A stretch of DNA of 64,000 nt from Argyresthia goedartella. Lineage: Eukaryota; Arthropoda; Insecta; Lepidoptera; Argyresthiidae. The DNA lies in NCBI GenBank assembly GCA_949825045.1, contig OX463813.1:24410001-24474000 (forward strand), in the 5' to 3' direction. A model generated the notes under the pieces. It saw only the letters and a list, made by a program, of their open reading frames with translations, had not been told where the DNA came from and made no database searches. Shown here in pieces: positions 35,716 to 49,378 of the stretch; the stretch's first letter is position 1; each line of letters begins with the position of its first letter. The position numbers and the translations under genes are program-made.

Positions 35716-38647
35716 ATGTCTCACAAACGACATGTTCCGGTTTCGCGCTGGCGTGGCGGTAGAGATGTGTCTCATAAACGACAAGTTCCGGTTTCGCGCT
35801 GGCGTGGCGTGGCGGCAGAGATATGTCTCACAAACGAGAGGTTCTGGTTTCGCGCTGGCGTGGCGGTAGAGATATGTCTCACAAACGAGAGGTTCCGGTT
35901 TCGCGCAGGCGTGGCATGGCGGTAGAGATATGTCTCACAAACTAGAGGTTCCGGTTTCGCGCTGGCGTGGCGGTAGAGATAGAGGTTCCGGTTTCGCGCT
36001 GGCGTGGCGTGGCGGTAGAGATATGTCTCAAAAACGAGAGGTTCCGGTTTCGCACTGGCGTGACGTGGCGGTAGAGATATGTCTCACAAACGACAAGTTC
36101 CGGTTTCGCGCTGGCGTGGCGGTAGAGATATGTCTCATAAACGAGAGGTTCCGGTTTCGCGCTGGCGTGGCGGTAGAGTTATGTCTCACAAACGAGAGGT
36201 TCCGGTTTCGCGCTGGCGTGGCGTGGCGGTAGAGATATGTCTCACAAACGAGAGGTTCCGGTTTCGCGCTGGCGTGGCGGTAGAGATATGTCTCACAAAC
36301 GAGAGGTTCCGGTTTCGCACTGGCGTGGCGGTAGAGATATGTCTCACAAACGAGAGGTTCCGGTTTCGCGCTGGCGTCGCGGTAGAGATATGTCTCACAA
36401 ACGAGAGGTTCCGGTTTCGCGCTGGCGTGGCGGTAGAGATATGTCTCACAAACGAGAGGTTCCGGTTTCGCGCTGGCGTGGCGTGGCGGTAGATATATGT
36501 CTCACAATCGACAAGTTCCGGTTTCGCGCTGGCGTGGCGTGGCGGCAGAGATATGTCTCACAAACGAGAGGTTTTGGTTTCGCGCCTAGCGTGGCGGTAG
36601 AGATATGTCTCACAAACGAGAGGTTCCGGTTTCGCGCTGGCGTGGCGTGGCGGTAGAGATATGTCTCACAAACTAGAGGTTCCGGTTTCGCGCTGGCGTG
36701 GCGGTAGAGATAGAGGTTCCGGTTTCGCGCTGGCGTGGCGTGGCGGTAGAGATATGTCTCAAAAACGAGAGGTTCCGGTTTCGCACTGGCGTGACGTGGC
36801 GGTAGAGATATGTCTCACAAACGACAAGTTCCGGTTTCGCGCTGGCGTGGCGGTAGAGATATGTCTCACAAACGAGAGGTTCCGGTTTCGCGCTGGCGTG
36901 GCGGTAGAGTTATGTCTCAAAAACGAGAGGTTCCGGTTTCGCGCTGGCGTGGCGTGGCGGTAGAGATATGTCTCACAAACGAGAGGTTCCGGTTTCGCGC
37001 TGGCGTGGCGGTAGAGATATGTCTCACAAACGAGAGGTTCCGGTTTCGCACTGGCGTGGCGGTAGAGATATGTCTCACAAACGAGAGGTTCCGGTTTCAC
37101 GCTGGCGTGGCGTGGCGGTAGAGATATTTCTCGCAAACGAGAGGTTCCGGTTTCACGCTGGCGTAGCGTGGCGGTAGAGATATGTCTCACAAACGACATG
37201 TTCCGGTTTCGCGCTGGCGTGGCGGTAGAGATGTGTCTCATAAACGACAAGTTCCGGTTTCGCGCTGGCGTGGCGTGGCGGCAGAGATATGTCTCACAAA
37301 CGAGAGGTTCTGGTTTCGCGCTGGCGTGGCGGTAGAGATATGTCTCACAAACGAGAGGTTCCGGTTTCGCGCAGGCGTGGCATGGCGGGAGAGATATGTC
37401 TCACAAACTAGAGGTTCCGGTTTCGCGCTGGCGTGGCGGTAGAGATAGAGGTTCCGGTTTCGCGCTGGCGTGGCGTGGCGGTAGAGATATGTCTCAAAAA
37501 CGAGAGGTTCCGGTTTCGCACTGGCGTGACGTGGCGGTAGAGATATGTCTCACAAACGACAAGTTCCGGTTTCGCGCTGGCGTGGCGGTAGAGATATGTC
37601 TCATAAACGAGAGGTTCCGGTTTCGCGCTGGCGTGGCGGTAGAGTTATGTCTCACAAACGAGAGGTTCCGGTTTCGCGCTGGCGTGGCGTGGCGGTAGAG
37701 ATATGTCTCACAAACGAGAGGTTCCGGTTTCGCGCTGGCGTGGCGGTAGAGATATGTCTCACAAACGAGAGGTTCCGGTTTCGCACTGGCGTGGCGGTAG
37801 AGATATGTCTCACAAACGAGAGGTTCCGGTTTCGCGCTGGCGTCGCGGTAGAGATATGTCTCACAAACGAGAGGTTCCGGTTTCGCGCTGGCGTGGCGGT
37901 AGAGATATGTCTCACAAACGAGAGGTTCCAGTTTCGCGCTGGCGTGGCGTGGCGGTAGATATATGTCTCACAATCGACAAGTTCCGGTTTCGCGCTGGCG
38001 TGGCGTGGCGGCAGAGATATGTCTCACAAACGAGAGGTTTTGGTTTCGCGCTGGCGTGGCGGTAGAGATATGTCTCACAAACGAGAGGTTCCGGTTTCGC
38101 GCTGGCGTGGCGTGGCGGTAGAGATATGTCTCACAAACTAGAGGTTCCGGTTTCGCGCTGGCGTGGCGGTAGAGATAGAGGTTCCGGTTTCGCGCTGGCG
38201 TGGCGTGGCGGTAGAGATATGTCTCAAAAACGAGAGGTTCCGGTTTCGCACTGGCGTGACGTGGCGGTAGAGATATGTCTCACAAACGACAAGTTCCGGT
38301 TTCGCGCTGGCGTGGCGGTAGAGATATGTCTCACAAACGAGAGGTTTCGGTTTCGCGCTGGCGTGGCGGTAGAGTTATGTCTCAAAAACGAGAGGTTCCG
38401 GTTTCGCGCTGGCGTGGCGTGGCGGTAGAGATATGTCTCACAAACGAGAGGTTCCGGTTTCGCGCTGGCGTGGCGGTAGAGATATGTCTCACAAACGAGA
38501 GGTTCCGGTTTCGCACTGGCGTGGCGGTAGAGATATGTCTCACAAACGAGAGGTTCCGGTTTCGCGCTGGCGTCGCGGTAGAGATATGTCTCACAAACGA
38601 GAGGTTCCGGTTTCGCGCTGGCGTGGCGGTAGAGATATGTCTCACAA
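35716..38647 (+). repeat. 1466-bp dimeric higher-order repeat (731-bp halves)
   Basis: 35716 matches 37182 and 35930 matches 37396 at an offset of 1466. Within each copy the block beginning ACTAGAGGTTCCGG followed by the deleted unit GAGATAGAGGTTCC recurs 730-731 bp later (35930, 36661, 37396, 38126). The halves differ by fixed variants, for example GTCTCATAAACG versus GTCTCACAAACG, giving an alternating A/B organisation. Confidence 0.75.
35976..35986 (+). repeat. Deleted satellite unit (14-bp internal deletion), first of about ten
   Basis: GTAGAGATAGAGGTTCCGG joins the unit start directly to AGAGGTTCC, losing 14 bp across ATGTCTCACAAACG, so the unit is 37 bp. The same junction appears near 35979, 36710, 37445, 38175, 40866, 45363, 46042, 52617, 57699 and 58379, always just after or near an ACTAGAGG unit. 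One deletion event was therefore copied by higher-order duplication. Confidence 0.75.
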
Positions 38648-38974
38648 ACGAGAGGTTCCGGTTTCGCGCTGGCGTGGCGTGGCGGTAGATATATGTCTCA
38701 CAATCGACAAGTTCCGGTTTCGCGCTGGCGTGGCGGTAGAGATATGTCTCACAAACGAGAGGTTCTGGTTTCGCGCTGGCGTGGCGGTAGAGATATGTCT
38801 CACAAACGAGAGGTTCCGGTTTCGCTTTGGCGTGGCGTGGCGGAAGGGATATGTCTCACAAACGAGAGGTTCCGGTTTCGCGCTGGCGTCGCGGTAGAGA
38901 TATGTCTCACAAACGAGAGGTTCCGGTTTCGCGCTGGCGTGGCGGTAGAGATATGTCTCACAAACGAGAGGTTC

Positions 38975-39079
38975 AGCGGCTTTGAGGCGGGGACTACCTG
39001 TCCCGCCCACTCCCAAGGCAAAGTTTTGAAGGACAAAGAGTCTAAAAACGACAAGATCAAGCCACAAAAAAAAAAAAAA
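38975..39079 (+). repeat. Poly(A)-ended 105-bp insert in satellite, copy 1
   Basis: Non-satellite sequence starting AGCGGCTTTGAGGCGGGGAC and ending AGATCAAGCCAC plus 14 A. The host unit stops at GAGAGGTTC and resumes at GTGGCGTGGCGG, so 15 bp of the unit are missing at the site. The poly(A) end and target loss suggest a 5'-truncated retroposed fragment. The source gene or SINE is not recognised. The forward frame is open through the insert but is too short to assign. Confidence 0.8.
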
Positions 39080-41665
39080 GTGGCGTGGCGGTAGAGATAT
39101 GTCTCACAAACGACAAGTTCCGGTTTCGCGCTGGCGTGGCGTGGCGGTAGAGATATGTCTCACAAACGAGAGGTTCCAGTTTCGCGCTGGCGTGGCGGTA
39201 GAGATATGTCTCACAAACGAGAGGTTCCGGTTTCACGCTGGCGTGGCGTGGCGGTAGAGATATTTCTCGCAAACGAGAGGTTCCGGTTTCACGCTGGCGT
39301 AGCGTGGCGGTAGAGATATGTCTCACAAACGACAAGTTCCGGTTTCGCGCTGGCGTGGCGGTAGAGATATGTCTCATAAACGACAAGTTCCGGTTTCGCG
39401 CTGGCGTGGTGTGGCGGTAGAGATATGTCTCACAAACGAGAGGTTCTGGTTTCGCGCTGGCGTGGCGGTAGAGATATGTCTCACAAACGAGAGGTTCCGG
39501 TTTCGCGCTGGCGTGGCGTGGCGGTAGAGATATGTCTCACAAACTAGAGGTTTCGGTTTCGCGCTGGCGTGGCGGTAGAGATATGTCTCACAAACGAGAG
39601 GTTCCGGTTTCGCGCTGGCGTGGCGTGGCGGTCGAGATATGTCTCAAAAACGAGAGGTTCCGGTTTCGCGCTGGCGTCGCGGTAGAGATATGTCTCACAA
39701 ACGAGAGGTTCCGGTTTCGCGCTGGCGTGGCGGTAGAGATATGTCTCACAAACGAGAGGTTCCGGTTTCGCGCTGGCGTGGCGTGGCGGTAGATATATGT
39801 CTCACAAACGACAAGTTCCGGTTTCGCGCTGGCGTGGCGTGGCGGCAGAGATATGTCTCACAAACGAGAGGTTTTGGTTTCGCGCTGGCGTGGCGGTAGA
39901 GATATGTCTCACAAACGAGAGGTTCCGGTTTCGCGCTGGCGTGGCGGTAGAGATATGTCTCACAAACGAGAGGTTCCGGTTTCGCGCTGGCGTGGCGTGG
40001 CGGTAGATATATGTCTCACAATCGACAAGTTCCGGTTTCGCGCAGGCGTGGCGGTAGAGATATGTCTCACAAACGAGAGGTTCTGGTTTCGCGCTGGCGT
40101 GGCGGTAGAGATATGTCTCACAAACGAGAGGTTCCGGTTTCGCTTTGGCGTGGCGTGGCGGTAGAGATATGTCTCAAAAACGAGAGGTTCCGGTTTCGCA
40201 CTGGCGTGGCGTAGGCGGTAGAGATATGTCTCACAAACGACAAGTTCCGGTTTCGCGCTGGCGTGGCGGTAGAGATATGTCTCACAAACGAAAAGTTCCG
40301 GTTTCGCGCTGGCGTGTCGTGGCGGTAGAGATATGTCTCACAAACGAGAGGTTCCGGTTTCTCGCTGGCGTGGCGTGGCGGTAGAGATATCTCTCACAAA
40401 CGAGAGGTTCCGGTTTCGCGCTGGCGTGGCGTGGCGGTAGAGATATGTCTCACAAACGACAAGTTCCGGTTTCGCGCTGGCGTGGCGGTAGAGATATGTC
40501 TCACAAACGAGAGGTTCCGGTTTCGCGCTGGCGTCGCGGTAGAGATATGTCTCACAATCGACAAGTTCCGGTCTCGCGCTGGCGTGGCGGTAGAGATATG
40601 TCTCACAAACGAGAGGTTCCGGTTTCGCGCTGGCGTGGCGTGGCGGTAGATATATGTCTCACAAACGACAAGTTCCGGTTTCGCGCTGGCGTGGCGTGGC
40701 GGCAGAGATATGTCTCACAAACGAGAGGTTTTGGTTTCGCGCTGGCGTGGCGGTAGAGATATGTCTCACAAACGAGAGGTTCCGGTTTCGCGCTGGCGTG
40801 GCGTGGCGGTAGAGATATGTCTCACAAACTAGAGGTTCCGGTTTCTTGCTGGCGTGGCGGTAGAGATAGAGGTTCCGGTTTCGCGCTGGCGTGGCGTGGC
40901 GGTAGAGATATGTCTCAAAAACGAGAGGTTCCGGTTTCGCACTGGCGTGACGTGGCGGTAGAGATATGTCTCACAAACGACAAGTTCCGGTTTCGCGCTG
41001 GCGTGGCGGTAGAGATATGTCTCACAAACGAGAGGTTCCGGTTTCGCGCTGGCGTGGCGGTAGAGTTATGTCTCAAAAACGAGAGGTTCCGGTTTCGCGC
41101 TGGCGTGGCGTGGCGGTAGAGATATGTCTCACAAACGAGAGGTTCCGGTTTCGCGCTGGCGTGGCGGTAGAGATATGTCTCACAAACGAGAGGTTCCGGT
41201 TTCGCACTGGCGTGGCGGTAGAGATATGTCTCACAAACGAGAGGTTCCGGTTTCGCGCTGGCGTCGCGTTAGAGATATGTCTCACAAACGAGAGGTTCCG
41301 GTTTCGCGCTGGCGTGGCGGTAGAGATATGTCTCACAAACGAGAGGTTCCGGTTTCGCGCTGGCGTGGCGTGGCGGTAGATATATGTCTCACAATCGACA
41401 AGTTCCGGTTTCGCGCTGGCGTGGCGGTAGAGATATGTCTCACAAACGAGAGGTTCTGGTTTCGCGCTGGCGTGGCGGTAGAGATATGTCTCACAAACGA
41501 GAGGTTCCGGTTTCGCTTTGGCGTGGCGTGGCGGAAGGGATATGTCTCACAAACGAGAGGTTCCGGTTTCGCGCTGGCGTCGCGGTAGAGATATGTCTCA
41601 CAAACGAGAGGTTCCGGTTTCGCGCTGGCGTGGCGGTAGAGATATGTCTCACAAACGAGAGGTTC

Positions 41666-41769
41666 AGCGGCTTTGAGGCGGGGACTACCTGTCCCGCCCA
41701 CTCCCAAGGCAAAGTTTTGAAGGACAAAGAGTCTAAAAACGACAAGATCAAGCCACAAAAAAAAAAAAA
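41666..41769 (+). repeat. Poly(A)-ended insert, copy 2
   Basis: Same insert and same junctions as the copy at 38975, with 13 A in place of 14 (104 bp). Confidence 0.8.
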
Positions 41770-44700
41770 GTGGCGTGGCGGTAGAGATATGTCTCACAAA
41801 CGACAAGTTCCGGTTTCGCGCTGGCGTGGCGTGGCGGTAGAGATATGTCTCACAAACGAGAGGTTCCAGTTTCGCGCTGGCGTGGCGGTAGAGATATGTC
41901 TCACAAACGAGAGGTTCCGGTTTCACGCTGGCGTGGCGTGGCGGTAGAGATATTTCTCGCAAACGAGAGGTTCCGGTTTCACGCTGGCGTAGCGTGGCGG
42001 TAGAGATATGTCTCACAAACGACAAGTTCCGGTTTCGCGCTGGCGTGGCGGTAGAGATATGTCTCATAAACGACAAGTTCCGGTTTCGCGCTGGCGTGGT
42101 GTGGCGGTAGAGATATGTCTCACAAACGAGAGGTTCTGGTTTCGCGCTGGCGTGGCGGTAGAGATATGTCTCACAAACGAGAGGTTCCGGTTTCGCGCTG
42201 GCGTGGCGTGGCGGTAGAGATATGTCTCACAAACTAGAGGTTTCGGTTTCGCGCTGGCGTGGCGGTAGAGATATGTCTCACAAACGAGAGGTTCCGGTTT
42301 CGCGCTGGCGTGGCGTGGCGGTAGAGATATGTCTCAAAAACGAGAGGTTCCGGTTTCGCGCTGGCGTCGCGGTAGAGATATGTCTCACAAACGAGAGGTT
42401 CCGGTTTCGCGCTGGCGTGGCGGTAGAGATATGTCTCACAAACGAGAGGTTCCGGTTTCGCGCTGGCGTGGCGTGGCGGTAGATATATGTCTCACAATCG
42501 ACAAGTTCCGGTTTCGCGCTGGCGTGGCGGTAGAGATATGTCTCACAAACGAGAGGTTCTGGTTTCGCGCTGGCGTGGCGGTAGAGATATGTCTCACAAA
42601 CGAGAGGTTCCGGTTTCGCTTTGGCGTGGCGTGGCGGTAGAGATATGTCTCAAAAACGAGAGGTTCCGGTTTCGCACTGGCGTGGCGGTAGAGATATGTC
42701 TCAAAAACGAGAGGTTCCGGTTTCGCACTGGCGTGGCGGTAGAGACATGTCTCACAAACGAGAGGTTCCGGTTTCGCACTGGCGTGGCGTGGCGGTAGAG
42801 ATATGTCTCACAAACGACAAGTTCCGGTTTCGCGCTGGCGTGGCGGTAGAGATATGTCTCACAAACGAAAAGTTCCGGTTTCGCGCTGGCGTGTCGTGGC
42901 GGTAGAGATATGTCTCACAAACGAGAGGTTCCGGTTTCTCGCTGGCGTGGCGTGGCGGTAGAGATATCTCTCACAAACGAGAGGTTCCGGTTTCGCGCTG
43001 GCGTGGCGTGGCGGTAGAGATATGTCTCACAAACGACAAGTTCCGGTTTCGCGCTGGCGTGGCGGTAGAGATATGTCTCACAAACGAGAGGTTCCGGTTT
43101 CGCGCTGGCGTAGCGGTATAGATATGTCTCACAATCGACAAGTTCCGGTCTCGCGCTGGCGTGGCGGTAGAGATATGTCTCACAAACGAGAGGTTCCGGT
43201 TTCGCGCTGGCGTGGCGTGGTGGTAGAGATATGTCTCACAAACGACAAGTTCCGGTTTCGCGCTGGCGTGGCAGTAGAGATATGTCTCACAAACGAGAGG
43301 TTCCGGTTTCGCGCTGGCGTGGCGTGGCAGTAGAGATATGTCTCACAAACGAGAGGTTCCGGTTTCGCGCTGGCGTGGCGTGGCGGTAGAGATATGTCTC
43401 ACAAACTAGAGGTTCCGGTTTCGCGCTGGCGTGGCGGTAGAGATATGTCTCACAAACGAGAGGTTCCGGTTTCGCGCTGGCGTGGCGTGGTGGTAGAGAT
43501 ATGTCTCAAAAACGAGAGGTTCCGGTTTCGCGCTGGCGTGGCGGTAGAGATATGTCTCACAAACGAGAGGTTCCGGTGTCGCGCTGGCGTGGCGGTAGAG
43601 ACATGTCTCACAAACGAGAGGTTCCGGTTTCGCGCTGGCGTGGCGTGGCGGTAGAGATATGTCTCACAAACGAGAGGTTCCGGTTTCGCGCTGGCGTGGC
43701 GTGGCGGTAGAGATATGTCTCATAAACGACAAGTTCCGGTTTCGCGCTGGCGTGGCGTGGCGGTAGATATATGTCTCACAAACGAGAGGTTCCGGTTTCG
43801 CGTTGGCGTGGCGGTAGAGATATGTCTCACAAACGAGAGGTTCCGGTTTCGCGCTGGCGTGGCGTGGCGGTAGAGATATGGCTCACAAGCGAGAGGTTCC
43901 GGTTTCGCGCTGGCGTGGCAGTAGAGATATGTCTCACAAACGAGAGGTTCCGGTTTCTGCTGGCGTGGCGTGGCGGTAGAGATATGTCTCACAAACGAGA
44001 GGTTCCGGTGTCGCGCTGGCGTGGCGGTAGATATATGTCTCACAATCGACAAGTTCCGGTTTCACGCTGGCGTGGCGGTAGAGATATGTCTCACAAACGA
44101 GAGGTTCTGGTTTCGCGCTGGCGTGGCGGTAGAGATATGTCTCACAAACGAGAGGTTCCGGTTTCGCGCTGGCGTGGCGTGGCGGAAGGGATATGTCTCA
44201 CAAACGAGAGGTTCCGGTTTCGCGCTGGCGTCGCGGTAGAGATATGTCTCACAAACGAGAGGTTCCGGTTTCGCGCTGGCGTGGCGGTAGAGATATGTCT
44301 CACAAACGAGAGGTTCCGGTTTCGCGCCGGCGTGGCGGTAGAGATATGTCTCTTAAACGAAAAGTTCCGGTTTCGCGCTTGCGTGGCGTGGCGGTAGAGA
44401 TATGTCTCACAAACGAGAGGTTCCGGTTTCGCGCTGGCGTGGCGAGGCGGTAGAGATATGTCTCACAAACGAGAGGTTCCGGTTTCGCGCTGGCGTGGCG
44501 TGGCGGTAGAGATATGTCTCACAAACGAGAGGTTCCGGTTTCGCGCTGGCGTGGCGGTAGAGATATGTCTCACAAACGAGAGGTTCCGGTGTCGCGCTGG
44601 CGTGGCGGTAGAGACATGTCTCACAAACGAGAGGTTCCGGTTTCGCGCTGGCGTGGCGTGGCGGTAGAGATATGTCTCTCAAACGAGAGGTTCCGGTTTC

Positions 44701-45359
44701 GCGCTGGCGTGGCGGTAGAGATATTTCTCGCAAACGAGAGGTTCCGGTTTCACGCTGGCGTAGCGTGGCGGTAGAGATATGTCTCACAAACGACATGTTC
44801 CGGTTTCGCGCTGGCGTGGCGGTAGAGATATGTCTCACAAACGAGAGGTTCCGGTTTCGCGCCGGCGTGGCGGTAGAGATATGTCTCTTAAACGAAAAGT
44901 TCCGGTTTCGCGCTTGCGTGGCGTGGCGGTAGAGATATGTCTCACAAACGAGAGGTTCCGGTTTCGCGCTGGCGTGGCGAGGCGGTAGAGATATGTCTCA
45001 CAAACGAGAGGTTCCGGTTTCGCGCTGGCGTGGCGTGGCGGTAGAGATATGTCTCACAAACGAGAGGTTCCGGTTTCGCGCTGGCGTGGCGGTAGAGATA
45101 TGTCTCACAAACGAGAGGTTCCGGTGTCGCGCTGGCGTGGCGGTAGAGACATGTCTCACAAACGAGAGGTTCCGGTTTCGCGCTGGCGTGGCGTGGCGGT
45201 AGAGATATGTCTCTCAAACGAGAGGTTCTGGTTTCGCGCTGGCGTGGCGGTAGAGATATGTCTCACAAACGAGAGGTTCCGGTTTCGCGCTGGCGTGGCG
45301 TGGCGGTAGAGATATGTCTCACAAACTAGAGGTTCCGGTTTCGCGCTGGCGTGGCGGTA

Positions 45360-47394
45360 GAGATAGAGGTTCCGGTTTCGCGCTGGCGTGGCGTGGCGGT
45401 AGAGATATGTCTCAAAAACGAGAGGTTCCGGTTTCGCACTGGCGTGACGTGGCGGTAGAGATATGTCTCACAAACGACAAGTTCCGGTTTCGCGCTGGCG
45501 TGGCGGTAGAGATATGTCTCACAAACGAGAGGTTCCGGTTTCGCGCTGGCGTGGCGGTAGAGTTATGTCTCACAAACGAGAGGTTCCGGTTTCGCGCTGG
45601 CGTGGCGTGGCGGTAGAGATATGTCTCACAAACGAGAGGTTCCGGTTTCGCACTGGCGTGGCGGTAGAGATATGTCTCACAAACGAGAGGTTCCGGTTTC
45701 GCGCTGGCGTCGCGGTAGAGATATGTCTCACAAACGAGAGGTTCCGGTTTCGCGCTGGCGTGGCGGTAGAGATATGTCTCACAAACGAGAGGTTCCGGTT
45801 TCGCGCTGGCGTGGCGTGGCGGTAGATATATGTCTCACAATCGACAAGTTCCGGTTTCGCGCTGGCGTGGCGTGGCGGCAGAGATATGTCTCACAAACGA
45901 GAGGTTTTGGTTTCGCGCTGGCGTGGCGGTAGAGATATGTCTCACAAACGAGAGGTTCCGGTTTCGCGCTGGCGTGGCGTGGCGGTAGAGATATGTCTCA
46001 CAAACTAGAGGTTCCGGTTTCGCGCTGGCGTGGCGGTAGAGATAGAGGTTCCGGTTTCGCGCTGGCGTGGCGTGGCGGTAGAGATATGTCTCAAAAACGA
46101 GAGGTTCCGGTTTCGCACTGGCGTGACGTGGCGGTAGAGATATGTCTCACAAACGACAAGTTCCGGTTTCGCGCTGGCGTGGCGGTAGAGATATGTCTCA
46201 CAAACGAGAGGTTCCGGTTTCGCGCTGGCGTGGCGGTAGAGTTATGTCTCAAAAACGAGAGGTTCCGGTTTCGCGCTGGCGTGGCGTGGCGGTAGAGATA
46301 TGTCTCACAAACGAGAGGTTCCGGTTTCGCGCTGGCGTGGCGGTAGAGATATGTCTCACAAACGAGAGGTTCCGGTTTCGCACTGGCGTGGCGGTAGAGA
46401 TATGTCTCACAAACGAGAGGTTCCGGTTTCGCGCTGGCGTCGCGGTAGAGATATGTCTCACAAACGAGAGGTTCCGGTTTCGCGCTGGCGTGGCGGTAGA
46501 GATATGTCTCACAAACGAGAGGTTCCGGTTTCGCGCTGGCGTGGCGTGGCGGTAGATATATGTCTCACAATCGACAAGTTCCGGTTTCGCGCTGGCGTGG
46601 CGGTAGAGATATGTCTCACAAACGAGAGGTTCTGGTTTCGCACTGGCGTGGCGGTAGAGATATGTCTCACAAACGAGAGGTTCCGGTTTCGCTTTGGCGT
46701 GGCGTGGCGGAAGGGATATGTCTCACAAACGAGAGGTTCCGGTTTCGCGCTGGCGTCGCGGTAGAGATATGTCTCACAAACGAGAGGTTCCGGTTTCGCG
46801 CTGGCGTGGCGGTAGAGATATGTCTCACAAACGAGAGGTTCAGCGGCTTTGAGGCGGGGACTACCTGTCCCGCCCACTCCCAAGGCAAAGTTTTGAAGGA
46901 CAAAGAGTCTAAAAACGACAAGATCAAGCCACAAAAAAAAAAAAAAGTGGCGTGGCGGTAGAGATATGTCTCACAAACGACAAGTTCCGGTTTCGCGCTG
47001 GCGTGGCGTGGCGGTAGAGATATGTCTCACAAACGAGAGGTTCCAGTTTCGCGCTGGCGTGGCGGTAGAGATATGTCTCACAAACGAGAGGTTCCGGTTT
47101 CGCGCTGGCGTGGCGTGGCGGTAGAGATATTTCTCGCAAACGAGAGGTTCCGGTTTCACGCTGGCGTAGCGTGGCGGTAGAGATATGTCTCACAAACGAC
47201 AAGTTCCGGTTTCGCGCTGGCGTGGCGGTAGGGATATGTCTCATAAACGACAAGTTCCGGTTTCGCGCTGGCGTGGCGTGGCGGTAGAGATATGTCTCAC
47301 AAACGAGAGGTTCCGGTTTCGCGCTGGCGTGGCGGTAGAGATATGTCTCACAAACGAGAGGTTCCGGTTTCGCGCTGGCGTGGCGTGGCGTTAG
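45360..47394 (+). repeat. 2.0-kb segment duplicated at +12,337 bp
   Basis: 45360-47394 matches 57697-59731 at a constant offset of 12,337 (for example 45463 with 57800, 46842 with 59179, 47185 with 59522). The offset is 585 bp larger than that of the preceding duplicated segment, so the 12-kb period has gained or lost about 11 units between the two. Private variants GTTCTGGTTTCGCACTGG and GTAGGGATATG support the pairing. Confidence 0.8.
46842..46946 (+). repeat. Poly(A)-ended insert, copy 3
   Basis: Same 105-bp insert with identical junctions to copy 1 and 14 A. Confidence 0.8.
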
Positions 47395-49378
47395 AGATAT
47401 GTCTCACAAACGAGAGGTTCCGGTTTCACGCTGGCGTGTCGTGGCGGTAGAGATATGTCTCACAAACGAGAGGTTCCGGTTTCGCGCTGGCGTGGCGGTA
47501 GAGATATGTCTCACAAACGAGAGGTTCCGGTGTGGAGCTGGCGTGGCGGTAGAGACATGTCTCACAAACGAGAGCTTCCGGTTTCGCGCTGGCGTGGCGT
47601 GGCGGTAGAGATATGTCTCGCAAACGAGAGGTTCCGGTTTCGCGCTGGCGTGGCGTGGCGGTAGAGATATGTCTCACAAACGACAAGTTCCGGTTTCGCG
47701 CTGGCGTGGCGTGGCGGTAGAGATAAGTCTCACAAACGAGAGGTTCCGGTTTCGCGCTGACGTGGCGGTAGAGATATATCTCACAAACGAGAGGTTCCGG
47801 TTTCGCGCTGGCGTGGCGTGGCGGTAGAGATATGTCTCACAAACGACAAGTTCCGGTTTTGCGCTGGCGTGGCGGTAGAGATATGTCTCATAAACGACAA
47901 GTTCCGGTTTCGCGCTGGCGTGGCGGTAGAGATATGTCTCACAAACGAGAGGTTCCGGTTTCGCGCTGGCGTGGCGTGGCGGTAGAGATATGTCTCACAA
48001 ACTAGAGGTTCCGGTTTCGCGCTGGCGTGGCGGTGAAGATATGTCTCACAAACGAGAGGTTCCGGTTTCGCGCTGGCGTGGCGTGGCGGTAGAGATATGT
48101 CTCAAAAACGAGAGGTTCCGGTTTCGCACTGGCGTGGCGTGGCGGTAGAGATATGTCTCACAAACGACAAGTTCCGGTTTCGCGCTGGCGTGGCGGTAGA
48201 GATATGTCTCACAAACGAAAAGTTCCGGTTTCGCGCTGGCGTGTCGTGGCGGTAGAGATATGTCTCACAAACGAGATGTTCCGGTTTCTCGCTGGCGTGG
48301 CGTGGCGGTAGAGATATCTCTCACAAACGAGAGGTTCCGGTTTCGCGCTGGCGTGGCGTGGCGGTAGAGATATGTCTCACAAACGACAAGTTCCGGTTTC
48401 GCGCTGGCGTGGCGGTAGAGATATGTCTCACAAACGAGAGGTTCCGGTTTCGCGCTGGCGTAGCGGTATAGATATGTCTCACAATCGACAAGTTCCGGTC
48501 TCGCGCTGGCGTGGCGGTAGAGATATGTCTCACAAACGAGAGGTTCCGGTTTCGCGCTGGCGTGGCGTGGTGGTAGAGATATGTCTCACAAACGACAAGT
48601 TCCGGTTTCGCGCTGGCGTGGCAGTAGAGATATGTCTCACAAACGAGAGGTTCCGGTTTCGCGCTGGCGTGGCGTGGCAGTAGAGATATGTCTCACAAAC
48701 GAGAGGTTCCGGTTTCGCGCTGGCGTGGCGTGGCGGTAGAGATATGTCTCACAAACTAGAGGTTCCGGTTTCGCGCTGGCGTGGCGGTAGAGATATGTCT
48801 CACAAACGAGAGGTTCCGGTTTCGCGCTGGCGTGGCGTGGTGGTAGAGATATGTCTCAAAAACGAGAGGTTCCGGTTTCGCGCTGGCGTGGCGGTAGAGA
48901 TATGTCTCACAAACGAGAGGTTCCGGTGTCGCGCTGGCGTGGCGGTAGAGACATGTCTCACAAACGAGAGGTTCCGGTTTCGCGCTGGCGTGGCGTGGCG
49001 TTAGAGATATGTCTCACAAACGAGAGGTTCCGGTTTCGCGCTGGCGTGGCGTGGCGGTAGAGATATGTCTCATAAACGACAAGTTCCGGTTTCGCGCTGG
49101 CGTGGCGTGGCGGTAGATATATGTCTCACAAACGAGAGGTTCCGGTTTCGCGTTGGCGTGGCGGTAGAGATATGTCTCACAAACGAGAGGTTCCGGTTTC
49201 GCGCTGGCGTGGCGTGGCGGTAGAGATATGGCTCACAAGCGAGAGGTTCCGGTTTCGCGCTGGCGTGGCAGTAGAGATATGTCTCACAAACGAGAGGTTC
49301 CGGTTTCTGCTGGCGTGGCGTGGCGGTAGAGATATGTCTCACAAACGAGAGGTTCCGGTGTCGCGCTGGCGTGGCGGT
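47340..49378 (+). repeat. 2.0-kb segment copied from 30503-32541 region
   Basis: 47340-49378 matches 30503-32541 at a constant offset of 16,837 (30562 with 47399, 31484 with 48321, 31907 with 48744). It includes GATAAGTCTC, CGGTGAAGATATG, GAGATGTTCCGG and GATATCTCTC markers. The match stops inside a unit at the GTAGATATATG/GTAGAGATATG difference, which looks like a recombination breakpoint. Confidence 0.75.

Larger units (their letters stand above)
38270..44775 (+). repeat. 6.5-kb segment duplicated at +11,752 bp
   Basis: Every marker in this segment recurs 11,751-11,752 bp downstream (38642 with 50394, 39318 with 51070, 40817 with 52568, 41666 with 53417, 42971 with 54723, 44458 with 56210). 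The one-base offset change is caused by poly(A) length and similar slips. The segment includes two copies of the 105-bp insert and one 2256-type block. Confidence 0.8.
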
